NCBI GenBank assembly: GCA_029066845.1
Contig: JAIEFR010000002.1
Coordinates: forward strand, 21,970 to 85,969
Source: Clostridia bacterium
Lineage (GTDB): Bacteria > Bacillota > Clostridia > Christensenellales > Borkfalkiaceae
DNA length: 64,000 nucleotides
Direction of reading: 5' to 3'
This document shows, piece after piece, positions 49,039 through 57,929 of this stretch. Each line of letters opens with the position of its first letter. Position 1 is the stretch's first letter. A program made the position numbers and the translations under genes. Under the pieces are notes generated by a model. The model worked only from the letters and a program-made list of their open reading frames with translations. It ran no database searches and was not told the origin of the DNA.

Positions 49039-50910
49039 ATGAAGATTAAAAAGGCTTTGCCCGTACTCGTTTCGCTGGTTATGGCGGGCGGTGTGCTTGC
49101 GGGCTGCGCACACACTCACACCTATTCGGATGAATGGACTAAGGCGGAGGACGGAAGCGGTCACTACCACGTTGCTACCTGCCATCCCGACGAGCACGAC
49201 GCGGTTAAAGACCACGTTTACGACAACGATGCGGACACCACTTGCAACGACTGCGGCTACGTGCGCACGGTTGAGCAGGAAACACCTACGCCGACGCCCA
49301 CCCCGACTCCTACCCCGACACCCACACCCACGCCAGAGGAGCAAATTACATATTCTCCGTTACCTGCAGACAAGAAAATTTACGTGGTCGGCGATTCTAC
49401 GGTGTGCTCGTTTACCGATGTAATGTATTTGCCTCGCTACGGCTACGGCACGCAATTGCACGAATATTTAAACGTGCAGGAAAGCCAGGTTAAAAACCTT
49501 GCACTTTCCGGAAGAAGCTCCAAGAGCTTTACATATAACTTGACTGTAGACAAAAGTAATAAAAACTCAGTTTCCGGTGATTTGTCTTGCTATGAATATT
49601 TGACGACAAATATTGCTGCGGGCGACTATCTCATTATCGGCTTCGGTCATAACGATGAAAAGAGCGACGATTCCGCGCGTTATACAACTGCTAAGGAAAC
49701 GGATACGTACACTACCGCGGGCTCTTTCCAGAAAACGCTTTACGACAATTATGTGAAAATGGCAAAGGATAAGGGAGCAACGCCTATTCTCTGTACGCCT
49801 ATTACCAGATACGACGCAAGCGGCGCATACACGGGTTCTAAGGTTCACGTAACGGCGGATGGTGACTATGCTAAAGCAATCAAAACTTTGGGCGATGCAA
49901 CCGAAACTACGGTAATTGATTTAACGGCTTTGACGGTTGCCGAGTATAAAAAGGACAATGCAGCGGCGCAGTACTATCACTCGCACGGTTCCTACGAGGG
50001 CGACCCTGTTACTGGTGACGTTACCGGTAACGAAACTCCTACGGGTAGGGACGATACGCACATTAACGAGTACGGCGCAAAAATGGTTGCTTATCAGTTT
50101 GCAAACGCACTGAAAACGACCAGCTGTACTTTGAGGTCGCACGTCAAGGAAAATATTTCTGCTCCTACGAAAGAGGTTGATTATATTGCGGCGGTTAAGC
50201 ACGCTAATTTTGTAAAGAAACCTTATAAGCCTTTTAACCCCGCAGACGCGTCTAGCAAATGGACGATTTCCGCAGAAGGCTGGTACGGCACCGTTATGGG
50301 CGAACACGGTGGCAACAGCATCGACAGTAATTACAGGGTGGAAGAGGCGGACGGTAAGTTCACCGTAGGTACGAGCGCAAAGAAGGGCAAGTTCTCAAGT
50401 AGCGCCGATGGTTTTGCTGCCGCGTTTATGCAAGTAGCAAAAGATAAAAACTTCAAGATTTCTGCTACGGCTAAGCTTACTACTGTAACGGCATCTGGCG
50501 ACAACCCCAATCAAGCGGCGTTTGGACTTATGTTGCGCGACGATATTTACAACAACGTAGCCGCTCAGGACAAATCTCTTAACAGCAATTACGTTGCCGC
50601 AGGCGTTTTTGGCGACGGCAAAAACGCAATTTTCAGCCGTAAAGATACAGTTTTAAGCACCAACGCCCGTACGGCTACTGTTTCGACAACGGCAAATTAT
50701 ACTATGTCTATCGAAAAGATAAATCAGTCTGTCACGGTTACTTTCTCGGACGGAACTAACAGCTATACCGTTAGTGATGAATTCCTTGACTTTAACTTCT
50801 GTGCGGTAGACAGCGATTATATGTATATCTGCCTGTTTGCAACGAGAGGTATAACGGCTGAATTTACCAATGTTACGTTCGAAGATAAGGGGACGAATGA
50901 AGGTGCGTAA
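49039..50910 (+). CDS. SGNH-type esterase lipoprotein with C-terminal carbohydrate-binding-like domain
   Basis: 623-aa surface protein: lipobox LAGC; a His/Cys-rich segment (30-75, CHPDEHD and CNDCGY); a Thr-Pro linker of about nine TP units; then an SGNH hydrolase with block I GDST (S120 nucleophile), block III FGHNDEK and block V DDTH (D338/H341), as in rhamnogalacturonan acetylesterases. Residues about 400-623 form a beta-rich region with GEHGGNSIDSNYRVE, LMLRDDIY and CLFATRGITAEFTNV like a laminin-G or carbohydrate-binding module. Probably deacetylates plant or host glycans at the surface. The DNA is more A/T-rich than its neighbours. Confidence 0.85.
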   Translation: MKIKKALPVLVSLVMAGGVLAGCAHTHTYSDEWTKAEDGSGHYHVATCHPDEHDAVKDHVYDNDADTTCNDCGYVRTVEQETPTPTPTPTPTPTPTPTPEEQITYSPLPADKKIYVVGDSTVCSFTDVMYLPRYGYGTQLHEYLNVQESQVKNLALSGRSSKSFTYNLTVDKSNKNSVSGDLSCYEYLTTNIAAGDYLIIGFGHNDEKSDDSARYTTAKETDTYTTAGSFQKTLYDNYVKMAKDKGATPILCTPITRYDASGAYTGSKVHVTADGDYAKAIKTLGDATETTVIDLTALTVAEYKKDNAAAQYYHSHGSYEGDPVTGDVTGNETPTGRDDTHINEYGAKMVAYQFANALKTTSCTLRSHVKENISAPTKEVDYIAAVKHANFVKKPYKPFNPADASSKWTISAEGWYGTVMGEHGGNSIDSNYRVEEADGKFTVGTSAKKGKFSSSADGFAAAFMQVAKDKNFKISATAKLTTVTASGDNPNQAAFGLMLRDDIYNNVAAQDKSLNSNYVAAGVFGDGKNAIFSRKDTVLSTNARTATVSTTANYTMSIEKINQSVTVTFSDGTNSYTVSDEFLDFNFCAVDSDYMYICLFATRGITAEFTNVTFEDKGTNEGA

Positions 50911-50934
50911 TAGTTAAATTACAATTAAAACTAC

Positions 50935-50965
50935 AAAGCGGCGGCGGAAATGCCGCCGCTTTTTC
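50935..50965 (+). terminator. Rho-independent terminator after the SGNH gene
   Basis: AAAGCGGCGGC pairs with GCCGCCGCTTT, loop GGAAAT, followed by TT. Confidence 0.85.
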
Positions 50966-51061
50966 GTGCAAAAAAACGGGCGTGAAAAATGTGATTGTTG
51001 ATAACTTTTATGTAAATTGCAAACAAAATGTATCGCCAAATAAAAAAATTGTCGAAATTAC

Positions 51062-51101
51062 TTGACACGCAGGGGGGGGGGTGTTAACATTTACGTGTCA
51101 A
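51062..51101 (+). promoter_or_regulatory. Promoter with G10 spacer inside an inverted repeat
   Basis: TTGACA (51062-51067) and TAACAT (51085-51090) with a 17-bp spacer containing ten consecutive G (51072-51081). TTGACACG (51062-51069) is the exact inverted repeat of CGTGTCAA (51094-51101), so the -35 forms one arm and the likely start site the other. A homopolymer in the spacer is the known design of phase-variable promoters: gain or loss of one G changes spacing. Confidence 0.6.
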
Positions 51102-51162
51102 TATTAATATGTTGAAATGTTGGCAATTTAAATTGAAAATTTTTTTGGAGGGTACATAAATT

Positions 51163-52926
51163 ATGAAGGCAAAGAAGATTGTTGCCGTTGTTATGGGCGC
51201 TGCGCTTGCAGGAACTCTGGCAATCGGTATGAGCGCGTGCAGCGGCGGTAAAAAGCCCGAAAACTTAAAAGAGGGCACTTTAAACATCGCAAACTACGCG
51301 AAAGAGTATGACAGCGACGGCTTCACTACTCAGTATAGCGAAAAAGGCTTTACGGGTCTTGAAAAAGTTTTGTCTATGGGTCAGGAAGACGCCGTTGACC
51401 AGCTGATCGAGGGCTATTTAGTCGTTGAAGACGGCACGGATAAGTATGCCGTTCTGGACTTATATGCAAACAAGAAAATTATCAGCGGACTTACTGGCGT
51501 TCCTCAGAACTATTCTATTGGTTATCTCAACGTGATTATGGTAGTTTATGAGGGCACGGACGAGGATCAGGTTGAAATTTATACCTACGACGGCACCAAG
51601 ATTCTTGAAAAAGCTACTTATACTCAGCAGCCTCAAATTACCAGTTCGCAGCTTTTCGTCGGCAACGATACCACAAGGTCTACGGTTTATAAGATTGAAA
51701 CCGCAAAGCTTGTAAACGACGAGGAAGAGGACGTTGAAGTATACGTAAAGGCAACCGCGGACGAGAAAACCCAGGTCTTTACATATACCGTTGTTAAAGA
51801 GTCGGATTTAAAGACCTACGCTCCCGAATACGCAGTAGGCAGCGACAAGAGCGGTCTTAAAAACCCCGTATACATCACAAGCAAGGCCAAGCCCGTAGAA
51901 GGCGAAATCAAGGATTACGAATACAGCTATATAGGCAATAAGTATACCTTCTATAAAAACGGCGCCGAAACCGGCAGCGTTGACCTTACTAACGGCGAAG
52001 TTTTGGCGGTTATGGGCAACAGCTTATATTATACCGTAAGCATTCCCGTAAGCCCCGAAGCAACCAAGGGTTACAATCTGGCGGCAATCGGCAGCAAGGT
52101 TGATTACAGCCTCTATAAGTACGATATCATCGAAAATACTACGACCGAGCTTAACTATGACGTTGTTGTAATGAATATGAAAACACTTTACAATTACGAA
52201 ACCAAGGCTTACGACGCTGCGCTGATTTCAGGTATAAAGATTTCGGACGACGGCGTTGCTTACGGCGCAGACGAGTTTACGTACGTTATCAATAACAATT
52301 TCGAGCTCTGCTACGACGTAACCGGTATGATAAGCGAAGTTCGCAGCATCGCCAGCATCGGCAATGATAAGTATCTGATTGATGATTCGGTAATCGTTGA
52401 TTCCAACCTTAACGTTTTAAGCGAAACCGACTACTACGACAATGTTTATACCAACGAAGGGCTTGTCGGCTTTGAAGCGAGCAGCAGAATCGGTTTTAAA
52501 GATTTAAACGGCAAAGTTGTTATCGCTCCCGAATATACCGGCGTATCCGGCACCCCTATATTCTACGGCGGCGTTGCATACGTGAGAAACAAGGACGGCG
52601 AGCTTGTATTCCTTAAAAAGGACGGCACCGAAACGAAAATTTCCGACCTTGAAGAGAGCTCCGACGATAAAGTCGTAAAGACCGTACAGGTTAACTTTAA
52701 CGGCACTTATTCCATAACCACCGTTACTACTCCCGATCAGGGCGATGTTACGAGAACCCGTGCTTACTATTCGTATAACGGCACGCTTCTGAAGAGCTTT
52801 GACCTTACCAAGAGTTCGGTAAGCGGACCTATGCTTAAGAACGGCAGCTACTATATCATCGAAACTACCGTAAGCGGCACCGGTACCGATATTACTTATA
52901 CCTCGACTTTATACAAGCTGGTTTAA
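51163..52926 (+). CDS. Large lipoprotein, unknown function, with WG-repeat-like segment
   Basis: 587-aa secreted protein with signal peptide and lipobox MSAC (SGGK follows). Beta-rich throughout, with repeated segments of the form KYAVLDLYANKKIISGL and IGFKDLNGKVVIAPEYTG, the latter like a single WG/KWG beta repeat; the rest suggests a propeller-like or sensor fold. No enzyme motif. GGAGGG precedes the ATG. It stands alone between two terminators, behind the promoter with a G10 spacer, so it may be expressed by only part of the population. Confidence 0.65.
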   Translation: MKAKKIVAVVMGAALAGTLAIGMSACSGGKKPENLKEGTLNIANYAKEYDSDGFTTQYSEKGFTGLEKVLSMGQEDAVDQLIEGYLVVEDGTDKYAVLDLYANKKIISGLTGVPQNYSIGYLNVIMVVYEGTDEDQVEIYTYDGTKILEKATYTQQPQITSSQLFVGNDTTRSTVYKIETAKLVNDEEEDVEVYVKATADEKTQVFTYTVVKESDLKTYAPEYAVGSDKSGLKNPVYITSKAKPVEGEIKDYEYSYIGNKYTFYKNGAETGSVDLTNGEVLAVMGNSLYYTVSIPVSPEATKGYNLAAIGSKVDYSLYKYDIIENTTTELNYDVVVMNMKTLYNYETKAYDAALISGIKISDDGVAYGADEFTYVINNNFELCYDVTGMISEVRSIASIGNDKYLIDDSVIVDSNLNVLSETDYYDNVYTNEGLVGFEASSRIGFKDLNGKVVIAPEYTGVSGTPIFYGGVAYVRNKDGELVFLKKDGTETKISDLEESSDDKVVKTVQVNFNGTYSITTVTTPDQGDVTRTRAYYSYNGTLLKSFDLTKSSVSGPMLKNGSYYIIETTVSGTGTDITYTSTLYKLV

Positions 52927-52959
52927 TAGTATTGCGTATAATATTATAAGGTAAAAGGA

Positions 52960-52993
52960 AGCCCGCGCGTTTTCAAAACGCGCGGGCTTTTTT
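52960..52993 (+). terminator. Strong terminator after the large lipoprotein
   Basis: AGCCCGCGCGTTTT pairs with AAAACGCGCGGGCT around one base, followed by a T-run. Confidence 0.95.
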
Positions 52994-53034
52994 TGCACCC
53001 TGTGGCAAGATTGTAAAAAACAGGTAAAATTTCG

Positions 53035-53063
53035 TTGACATTTGCGTTCGGGTTTGATAAAAT
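53035..53063 (+). promoter_or_regulatory. Promoter of the str operon
   Basis: TTGACA (53035-53040) and TAAAAT (53058-53063), spacer 17 bp. Leader to rpsL is about 135 bases, with TTTGCA/TGCAAA and GTGTT/AACAC hairpins. Confidence 0.85.
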
Positions 53064-53094
53064 GTCATTCGCTCACTGTTTAAGGTGGGTCTTT

Positions 53095-53187
53095 ATGTGT
53101 TGCGAAAACACGCTTTCTCCTTTGCATTTTAAGGGTAGGTGCAAAGCAAGAATATATTCCACAGGCGCGCTAAACCGCGTCGAGTAA
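53095..53187 (+). CDS. Possible upstream ORF in the rpsL leader (30 aa)
   Basis: ATG at 53095 preceded by AAGGTGG (53082-53088); 30 codons ending TAA at 53187, just before the rpsL AAGGAGG. The product begins MCCENTLSPLHFKGRCK and has three cysteines. It might be a leader peptide controlling the operon, or chance within a structured RNA. No family match. Confidence 0.25.
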   Translation: MCCENTLSPLHFKGRCKARIYSTGALNRVE

Positions 53188-53205
53188 AACAAGGAGGAAC
53201 AAGTA

Positions 53206-53580
53206 ATGCCCACAATCAACCAGCTTATCAAGCACGGCAGAGAAAAGCAGGTTTTCAAGAGCAAGTCGCCCATTTTGGACAACTGCCCCCAGAAGCGCGG
53301 CGTATGCCTTTCGGTTACGACCACCACGCCCAAGAAGCCTAACTCTGCAATCCGTAAGATCGCAAGGGTAAGACTTACCAACAAGCAGGAAGGTACTGTC
53401 TATATCCCCGGTGAAGGTCACAACCTTCAGGAGCACTCTTCCGTTCTCATCAGAGGCGGACGTGTAAAGGATCTGCCCGGCGTACGTTACCACATCGTGC
53501 GCGGCGCACTCGATACCGCAGGCGTTTCCAAGAGGAAGCAGGCGCGTTCCCGCTACGGCGCAAAGAAACCTAAGAATTAA
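53206..53580 (+). CDS. rpsL: Ribosomal protein uS12
   Basis: 124-aa decoding-centre protein starting [14 protein letters not shown], with the [14 protein letters not shown] loop and ending KKPKN. The positions where streptomycin-resistance changes arise (Lys in TTPKKPNS and in [11 protein letters not shown]) are wild-type. AAGGAGG precedes the ATG. First gene of the str operon. Confidence 0.98.
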   Translation: MPTINQLIKHGREKQVFKSKSPILDNCPQKRGVCLSVTTTTPKKPNSAIRKIARVRLTNKQEGTVYIPGEGHNLQEHSSVLIRGGRVKDLPGVRYHIVRGALDTAGVSKRKQARSRYGAKKPKN

Positions 53581-53581
53581 G

Positions 53582-53736
53582 TTCACGCAAATCTTTTGCA
53601 ATGAACCAAAACCCCTACTTGTCGGAATATATTTTTTGTACCCTTGCCGATAAAAGTAGGCAGTATTCGCGGATACACCGCGGAGAAGATTTGCTACCCC
53701 GGAAATCTTTAACCGGAGCAAGCGATAGCTTATTTA
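53582..53736 (+). ncRNA. Structured intercistronic leader between rpsL and rpsG
   Basis: The 196-base gap can fold into successive stems: GTTCA..GCAAA/TTTGC..TGAAC (from 53581), CCTACTT-TCGG with CCGA-AAGTAGG (53614-53660), GCGG/CCGC (near 53670), AAGATTT/AAATCTT (53686-53709) and TTAAGG/CCTTAA (near 53735). No ORF or promoter was seen in it. It may be a site of autoregulation by S7. Confidence 0.45.
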
Positions 53737-53776
53737 AGGTAATCCCTTAAAAAATCAAAACAGGAGGTAAAAAATT

Positions 53777-54247
53777 ATGCCCAGAAGAGGAAACGTCCCC
53801 AAGAGAGACGTATTACCCGATCCCGTGTATAATTCCAAGGTTGTAACCAAGCTTATCAACCAGATTATGTACGACGGTAAGCGCGGCACTGCGCAGACCA
53901 TAGTTTACGACGCATTCAAAATAGCGAGCGAGAAGCTCGGACAAGACCCTATGGACGTATTCAACCAGGCAATGAACAACATTATGCCCGTGTTGGAGGT
54001 CAAGGCAAGGAGAGTCGGCGGCGCCAACTATCAGGTTCCTATGGAAATCAGACCCGAAAGACGTCAGACCCTTGCAATCCGCTGGCTTGTAATTAGCACC
54101 AGAAAACGTTCCGAAAGAGAGATGAGCGCAAAGCTCGCCGCGGAACTTATGGACGCTTACAACAACGCGGGCGGCGCGGTCAAGAAGAAGGAAGACACCC
54201 ACAGAATGGCGGAAGCGAACAAGGCGTTCGCGCACTTCCGTTTCTAA
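53777..54247 (+). CDS. rpsG: Ribosomal protein uS7
   Basis: 156-aa 16S-binding protein of the 30S head: [23 protein letters not shown] start, [16 protein letters not shown] and [11 protein letters not shown] end. AGGAGG precedes the ATG. In E. coli the same protein represses its own intercistronic region. Confidence 0.98.
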   Translation: MPRRGNVPKRDVLPDPVYNSKVVTKLINQIMYDGKRGTAQTIVYDAFKIASEKLGQDPMDVFNQAMNNIMPVLEVKARRVGGANYQVPMEIRPERRQTLAIRWLVISTRKRSEREMSAKLAAELMDAYNNAGGAVKKKEDTHRMAEANKAFAHFRF

Positions 54248-54259
54248 TCGAGGTCGGTT

Positions 54260-56368
54260 ATGGCAAGAGAATACGATTTATTGCATACAAGAAATATCGG
54301 TATTATGGCGCACATCGATGCGGGCAAAACCACTACTACCGAGAGAATACTTTACTATACGGGTATCAACCATAAGATAGGCGAAACGCACGACGGTACC
54401 GCCACGATGGACTGGATGGTACAGGAACAGGAGCGCGGTATTACCATTACGTCCGCTGCAACCACCTGCCACTGGACCAGAACGGGCAAGACCAAGGCGG
54501 ACGAGTGCCGTATCAACATTATCGATACCCCGGGACACGTTGACTTCACCGTAGAAGTTGAGCGTTCGCTGCGCGTACTTGACGGCGCGGTTGCAACCTT
54601 CTGCGCGAAGGGCGGCGTAGAGCCCCAGTCCGAAACCGTTTGGCGTCAGGCTGACAAGTACAAGGTACCCCGTATAGCTTACGTCAACAAGATGGACATC
54701 AACGGCGCAAACTTTTCAAGAGCCGTTCAGATGATGAAGGACAGGCTCAACGCCAATCCCGTGCCCATCGAGCTGCCTATCGGTAAGGAAGATACCTTCC
54801 AGGGTATTGTAGACCTTATCGAAATGAACGCGGAAATCTACGATTCCGACGACGGCAAGCAGTATCACAGAGCGGAAATTCCCGCAGATATGAAGGACGC
54901 TGCCGAGGAAGCGCATATGGCCGTTATGGAAGCGGCTGCCGAAGGCGACGACGAGCTTATGGAGAAGTTCCTCGAAACTATGGAGCTTACTCCCGAAGAA
55001 ATCCGCAAGGGTCTGCGCGCGGCTACCATAGCAATGAAGTGCACCCCCGTGCTTTGCGGTTCTTCCTATAAGAACAAGGGCGTTCAGATGCTTCTGGACG
55101 CGGTCATCGATTATCTTCCCTCTCCCGTAGACGTAGACCACGTAAAGGGCGTAAATCCCGACAGCGGCAAAGAGGAAGAGAGAAAGACCTCGGATAACGA
55201 GCCTTTCGCAGGACTTGCGTTCAAGATTGCAACCGACCCCTTCGTTGGTCGTCTTGCATATTTCAGAGCATACTCCGGCGTACTTTCCGCAGGCTCCTAC
55301 GTGTATAACTCCACGAAGGGCAAGAAAGAGCGCGTAGGCCGTCTGGTTCAGATGCACGCGAATACGCGTATGGAAATCCCCGAAATCTATTCGGGCGACA
55401 TCTGCGCAATCGTCGGCTTGAAGGACACCACCACGGGCGACACGCTGTGCGACGAAGCACATCCCATCATTCTGGAACAGATGACCTTCTCCGACCCCGT
55501 TATCCAGCTCTCTATCGAGCCCAAGACCAAGGCGGGACAGGAAAAGATGACTATGGCGCTTATCAAGCTCGCCGAGGAAGACCCCACGTTCAAGACCTAT
55601 ACGGATCAGGAAACGGGTCAGACCATTATCGCGGGTATGGGCGAACTTCACCTCGACATTATCGTTGACAGACTTCTGCGCGAATTCAAGGTTGAAGCGA
55701 ACGTAGGCGCACCCCAGGTTGCTTACAGAGAAACTTTCAGACAGGCTTGCGACGCGGAAGGTATGTACAAGCGTCAGTCGGGTGGTAAGGGTCAGTACGG
55801 TCACTGCAAACTGCACCTCATTCCCGGCGAGCCTGGTTCGGGTTACAGCTTCGAGGATATGACCGTAGGCGGCTCCATTCCCAAGGAATATATCCCCGCA
55901 ATCGACAAGGGTATTCAGGGCGCGGCTAAGAACGGCTATCTTGCAGGCTACGAAATGGTTGACTTCAAGGTGCAGGTATACGACGGAAGCTTCCACGAGG
56001 TTGACTCCTCCGAAATGGCGTTCCAGATTGCCGGTTCGATGGCGTTCAAGGACGGTATGACCAAGGCTAAGCCCGTACTTTTGGAGCCCATAATGAAGGT
56101 TGAAGTCATCGTTCCCGACGACTACTTCGGCGATATAATGGGTAACGTAACCGCACGCCGCGGCACGATTATTTCCACCGACGACAGAGCGGGCGCAAAG
56201 GTAGTGGACGCGGAAGTTCCCCTTTCGGAAATGTTCGGCTACGCAACCGACCTCCGTTCCAGGACTCAGGGACGCGGTCAGTTCACAATGCAGTTCGATC
56301 ACTATTCCGAAGTGCCTAAGAGCGTAGCGGAGAAAGTTATCGGCGAGCGCGCGAAGAAAGCGAACTAA
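54260..56368 (+). CDS. fusA: Elongation factor G
   Basis: Translocation GTPase of 702 aa. G1 [15 protein letters not shown] (17-31), G2 region [11 protein letters not shown]3 DTPGHVDF and G4 NKMD are all present, then domains II to V with the RRGTI segment and [15 protein letters not shown]. Full length. Follows rpsG after 12 bases. Confidence 0.98.
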   Translation: MAREYDLLHTRNIGIMAHIDAGKTTTTERILYYTGINHKIGETHDGTATMDWMVQEQERGITITSAATTCHWTRTGKTKADECRINIIDTPGHVDFTVEVERSLRVLDGAVATFCAKGGVEPQSETVWRQADKYKVPRIAYVNKMDINGANFSRAVQMMKDRLNANPVPIELPIGKEDTFQGIVDLIEMNAEIYDSDDGKQYHRAEIPADMKDAAEEAHMAVMEAAAEGDDELMEKFLETMELTPEEIRKGLRAATIAMKCTPVLCGSSYKNKGVQMLLDAVIDYLPSPVDVDHVKGVNPDSGKEEERKTSDNEPFAGLAFKIATDPFVGRLAYFRAYSGVLSAGSYVYNSTKGKKERVGRLVQMHANTRMEIPEIYSGDICAIVGLKDTTTGDTLCDEAHPIILEQMTFSDPVIQLSIEPKTKAGQEKMTMALIKLAEEDPTFKTYTDQETGQTIIAGMGELHLDIIVDRLLREFKVEANVGAPQVAYRETFRQACDAEGMYKRQSGGKGQYGHCKLHLIPGEPGSGYSFEDMTVGGSIPKEYIPAIDKGIQGAAKNGYLAGYEMVDFKVQVYDGSFHEVDSSEMAFQIAGSMAFKDGMTKAKPVLLEPIMKVEVIVPDDYFGDIMGNVTARRGTIISTDDRAGAKVVDAEVPLSEMFGYATDLRSRTQGRGQFTMQFDHYSEVPKSVAEKVIGERAKKAN

Positions 56369-56424
56369 GCTGAAATCAGTCGAATAATGGCGACCAAAAT
56401 TTTTAAAAACCTTCGTCAAAATAA

Positions 56425-56453
56425 TTGTGTTTTTAAAAGTTTTAATATATAAT
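56425..56453 (+). promoter_or_regulatory. Own promoter of tuf
   Basis: TTGTGT (56425-56430) and TATAAT (56448-56453), spacer 17 bp, in a T-rich region; a small ACGCC/GGCGT hairpin lies in the leader ahead of AGGAG. Confidence 0.75.
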
Positions 56454-56568
56454 AAAAACAACGCGTAAGGCGCGAATAAAAGCAGCCCCAAAAAGACGAT
56501 ATGGATAGCTGCGACGCCTGCAAAGGCGTAAGTTATCATTTTATAAAAAATAATAGGAGAAAACAAAA

Positions 56569-57783
56569 ATGGCAAAAGCTAAGTATGACAACAGCAAGCC
56601 CCACGTTAACATTGGTACTATCGGCCACGTTGACCACGGCAAGACCACTCTGACCGCAGCTATCACTATGGTAATGGCTTGCAAGGGTCAGGCAGAGAAG
56701 ATGAGATACGACGAGATCGATAAGGCTCCCGAAGAGAAAGCCCGCGGTATAACAATAAACACCGCTCACGTTGAGTATCAGACCGACAAGCGCCACTATG
56801 CGCACGTTGACTGCCCGGGACACGCAGACTACGTTAAGAATATGATTACCGGTGCCGCTCAGATGGACGGCGCAATCCTCGTAGTTGCAGCAACCGACGG
56901 TCCTATGCCCCAGACCAAGGAGCACATCCTCCTTTCCCGTCAGGTAGGCGTTCCCTACATCGTAGTATTCCTTAACAAGGTTGACCAGATGGACGACGAA
57001 GAGCTTCTTGACCTCGTTGAAATGGAAATCACCGAAACCCTGGAAAGCTACGGCTTCAAGGATTGCCCCATCATCCGCGGTTCCGCACTCAAGGCTCTTG
57101 AAAAAGCAACCAGCGGCATCCCCGATGCAGACGTTCTTGCAGCTCCCGAGTGCCAGTGCATTCTCAAGCTGATGGACACCATCGATTCCTATATCCCTAC
57201 TCCTCAGAGAGATACCGATAAGCCTTTCCTTCTTCCCGTAGAGGACGTATTCACGATTTCCGGTCGTGGTACCGTTGCTACCGGTAGAGTAGAAAGAGGC
57301 GTTGCTCACGTAGGCGATCCCGCAGAAATCATCGGACTTATCGATAAGCCCGTTGGCACGACCATCACCGGTCTGGAAATGTTCCACAAGAGCGTTGACG
57401 AAGCTATCGCAGGCTTCAACATCGGCGCACTTCTCCGTGGTATCGACAGAAAGGGTATCGAAAAGGGACAGGTTCTCGCTAAGCCCGGCACCGTTAAGAC
57501 CGCAACCAAGTTCGAAGCTCAGGTTTACGTTCTTAAGGCAGAGGAAGGCGGACGTCACACTCCTTTCTTCAACCACTATCGTCCTCAGTTCTTCATCAGA
57601 ACTACCGACGTTACCGGTTCTATCGAACTTCCCGCTGGCACCGAAATGGTTATGCCCGGCGACCACGTAACCATCACCGTAGAGCTTATCAAGCCCGTTG
57701 CGGTTGAAGAGAAGTTGAAGTTCGCTATCCGTGAAGGCGGCAGAACGGTTGGTTCGGGCGTCGTTTCCAAGATTCTCAAGTAA
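56569..57783 (+). CDS. tuf: Elongation factor Tu
   Basis: 404-aa GTPase delivering aminoacyl-tRNA. G1 [10 protein letters not shown] (19-28), G2 RGITIN, G3 DCPGHADY, G4 NKVDQ, and the domain II/III ending VVSKILK. Codon choice is the most biased of the window, as expected for very high expression. Its own promoter allows uncoupling from the str genes. Confidence 0.99.
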   Translation: MAKAKYDNSKPHVNIGTIGHVDHGKTTLTAAITMVMACKGQAEKMRYDEIDKAPEEKARGITINTAHVEYQTDKRHYAHVDCPGHADYVKNMITGAAQMDGAILVVAATDGPMPQTKEHILLSRQVGVPYIVVFLNKVDQMDDEELLDLVEMEITETLESYGFKDCPIIRGSALKALEKATSGIPDADVLAAPECQCILKLMDTIDSYIPTPQRDTDKPFLLPVEDVFTISGRGTVATGRVERGVAHVGDPAEIIGLIDKPVGTTITGLEMFHKSVDEAIAGFNIGALLRGIDRKGIEKGQVLAKPGTVKTATKFEAQVYVLKAEEGGRHTPFFNHYRPQFFIRTTDVTGSIELPAGTEMVMPGDHVTITVELIKPVAVEEKLKFAIREGGRTVGSGVVSKILK

Positions 57784-57805
57784 TCAACTAAACAAACAAA
57801 TAACA

Positions 57806-57836
57806 AAAGACGGCAGGTTTACTTGCCGTCTTTTTT
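57806..57836 (+). terminator. Terminator after tuf
   Basis: AAAGACGGCA pairs with TGCCGTCTTT around a 10-base loop, with a T-run following. Confidence 0.92.
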
Positions 57837-57857
57837 GTCGTTTTTTGCCGAACGATA

Positions 57858-57885
57858 TTGAATTTTCAAAATTATATATTATAAT
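57858..57885 (+). promoter_or_regulatory. Promoter of the 474-aa exported protein
   Basis: TTGAAT (57858-57863) and TATAAT (57880-57885), spacer 16 bp. Confidence 0.6.
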
Positions 57886-57929
57886 AAGTAGGAAGAGATT
57901 TTTTGCGTTTTAAATCGGGAGCGGTTGAA

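Noticed and set aside
49286-49338. Thr-Pro coding repeat as a phase-variation site
   Set aside because: The six-base units are degenerate at the DNA level and length changes would stay in frame, so slippage switching is unlikely.
54716-56575. 619-codon open frame opposite fusA
   Set aside because: Antisense shadow of a highly biased coding gene; no ribosome site, no recognisable protein, and fusA on the plus strand is certain.
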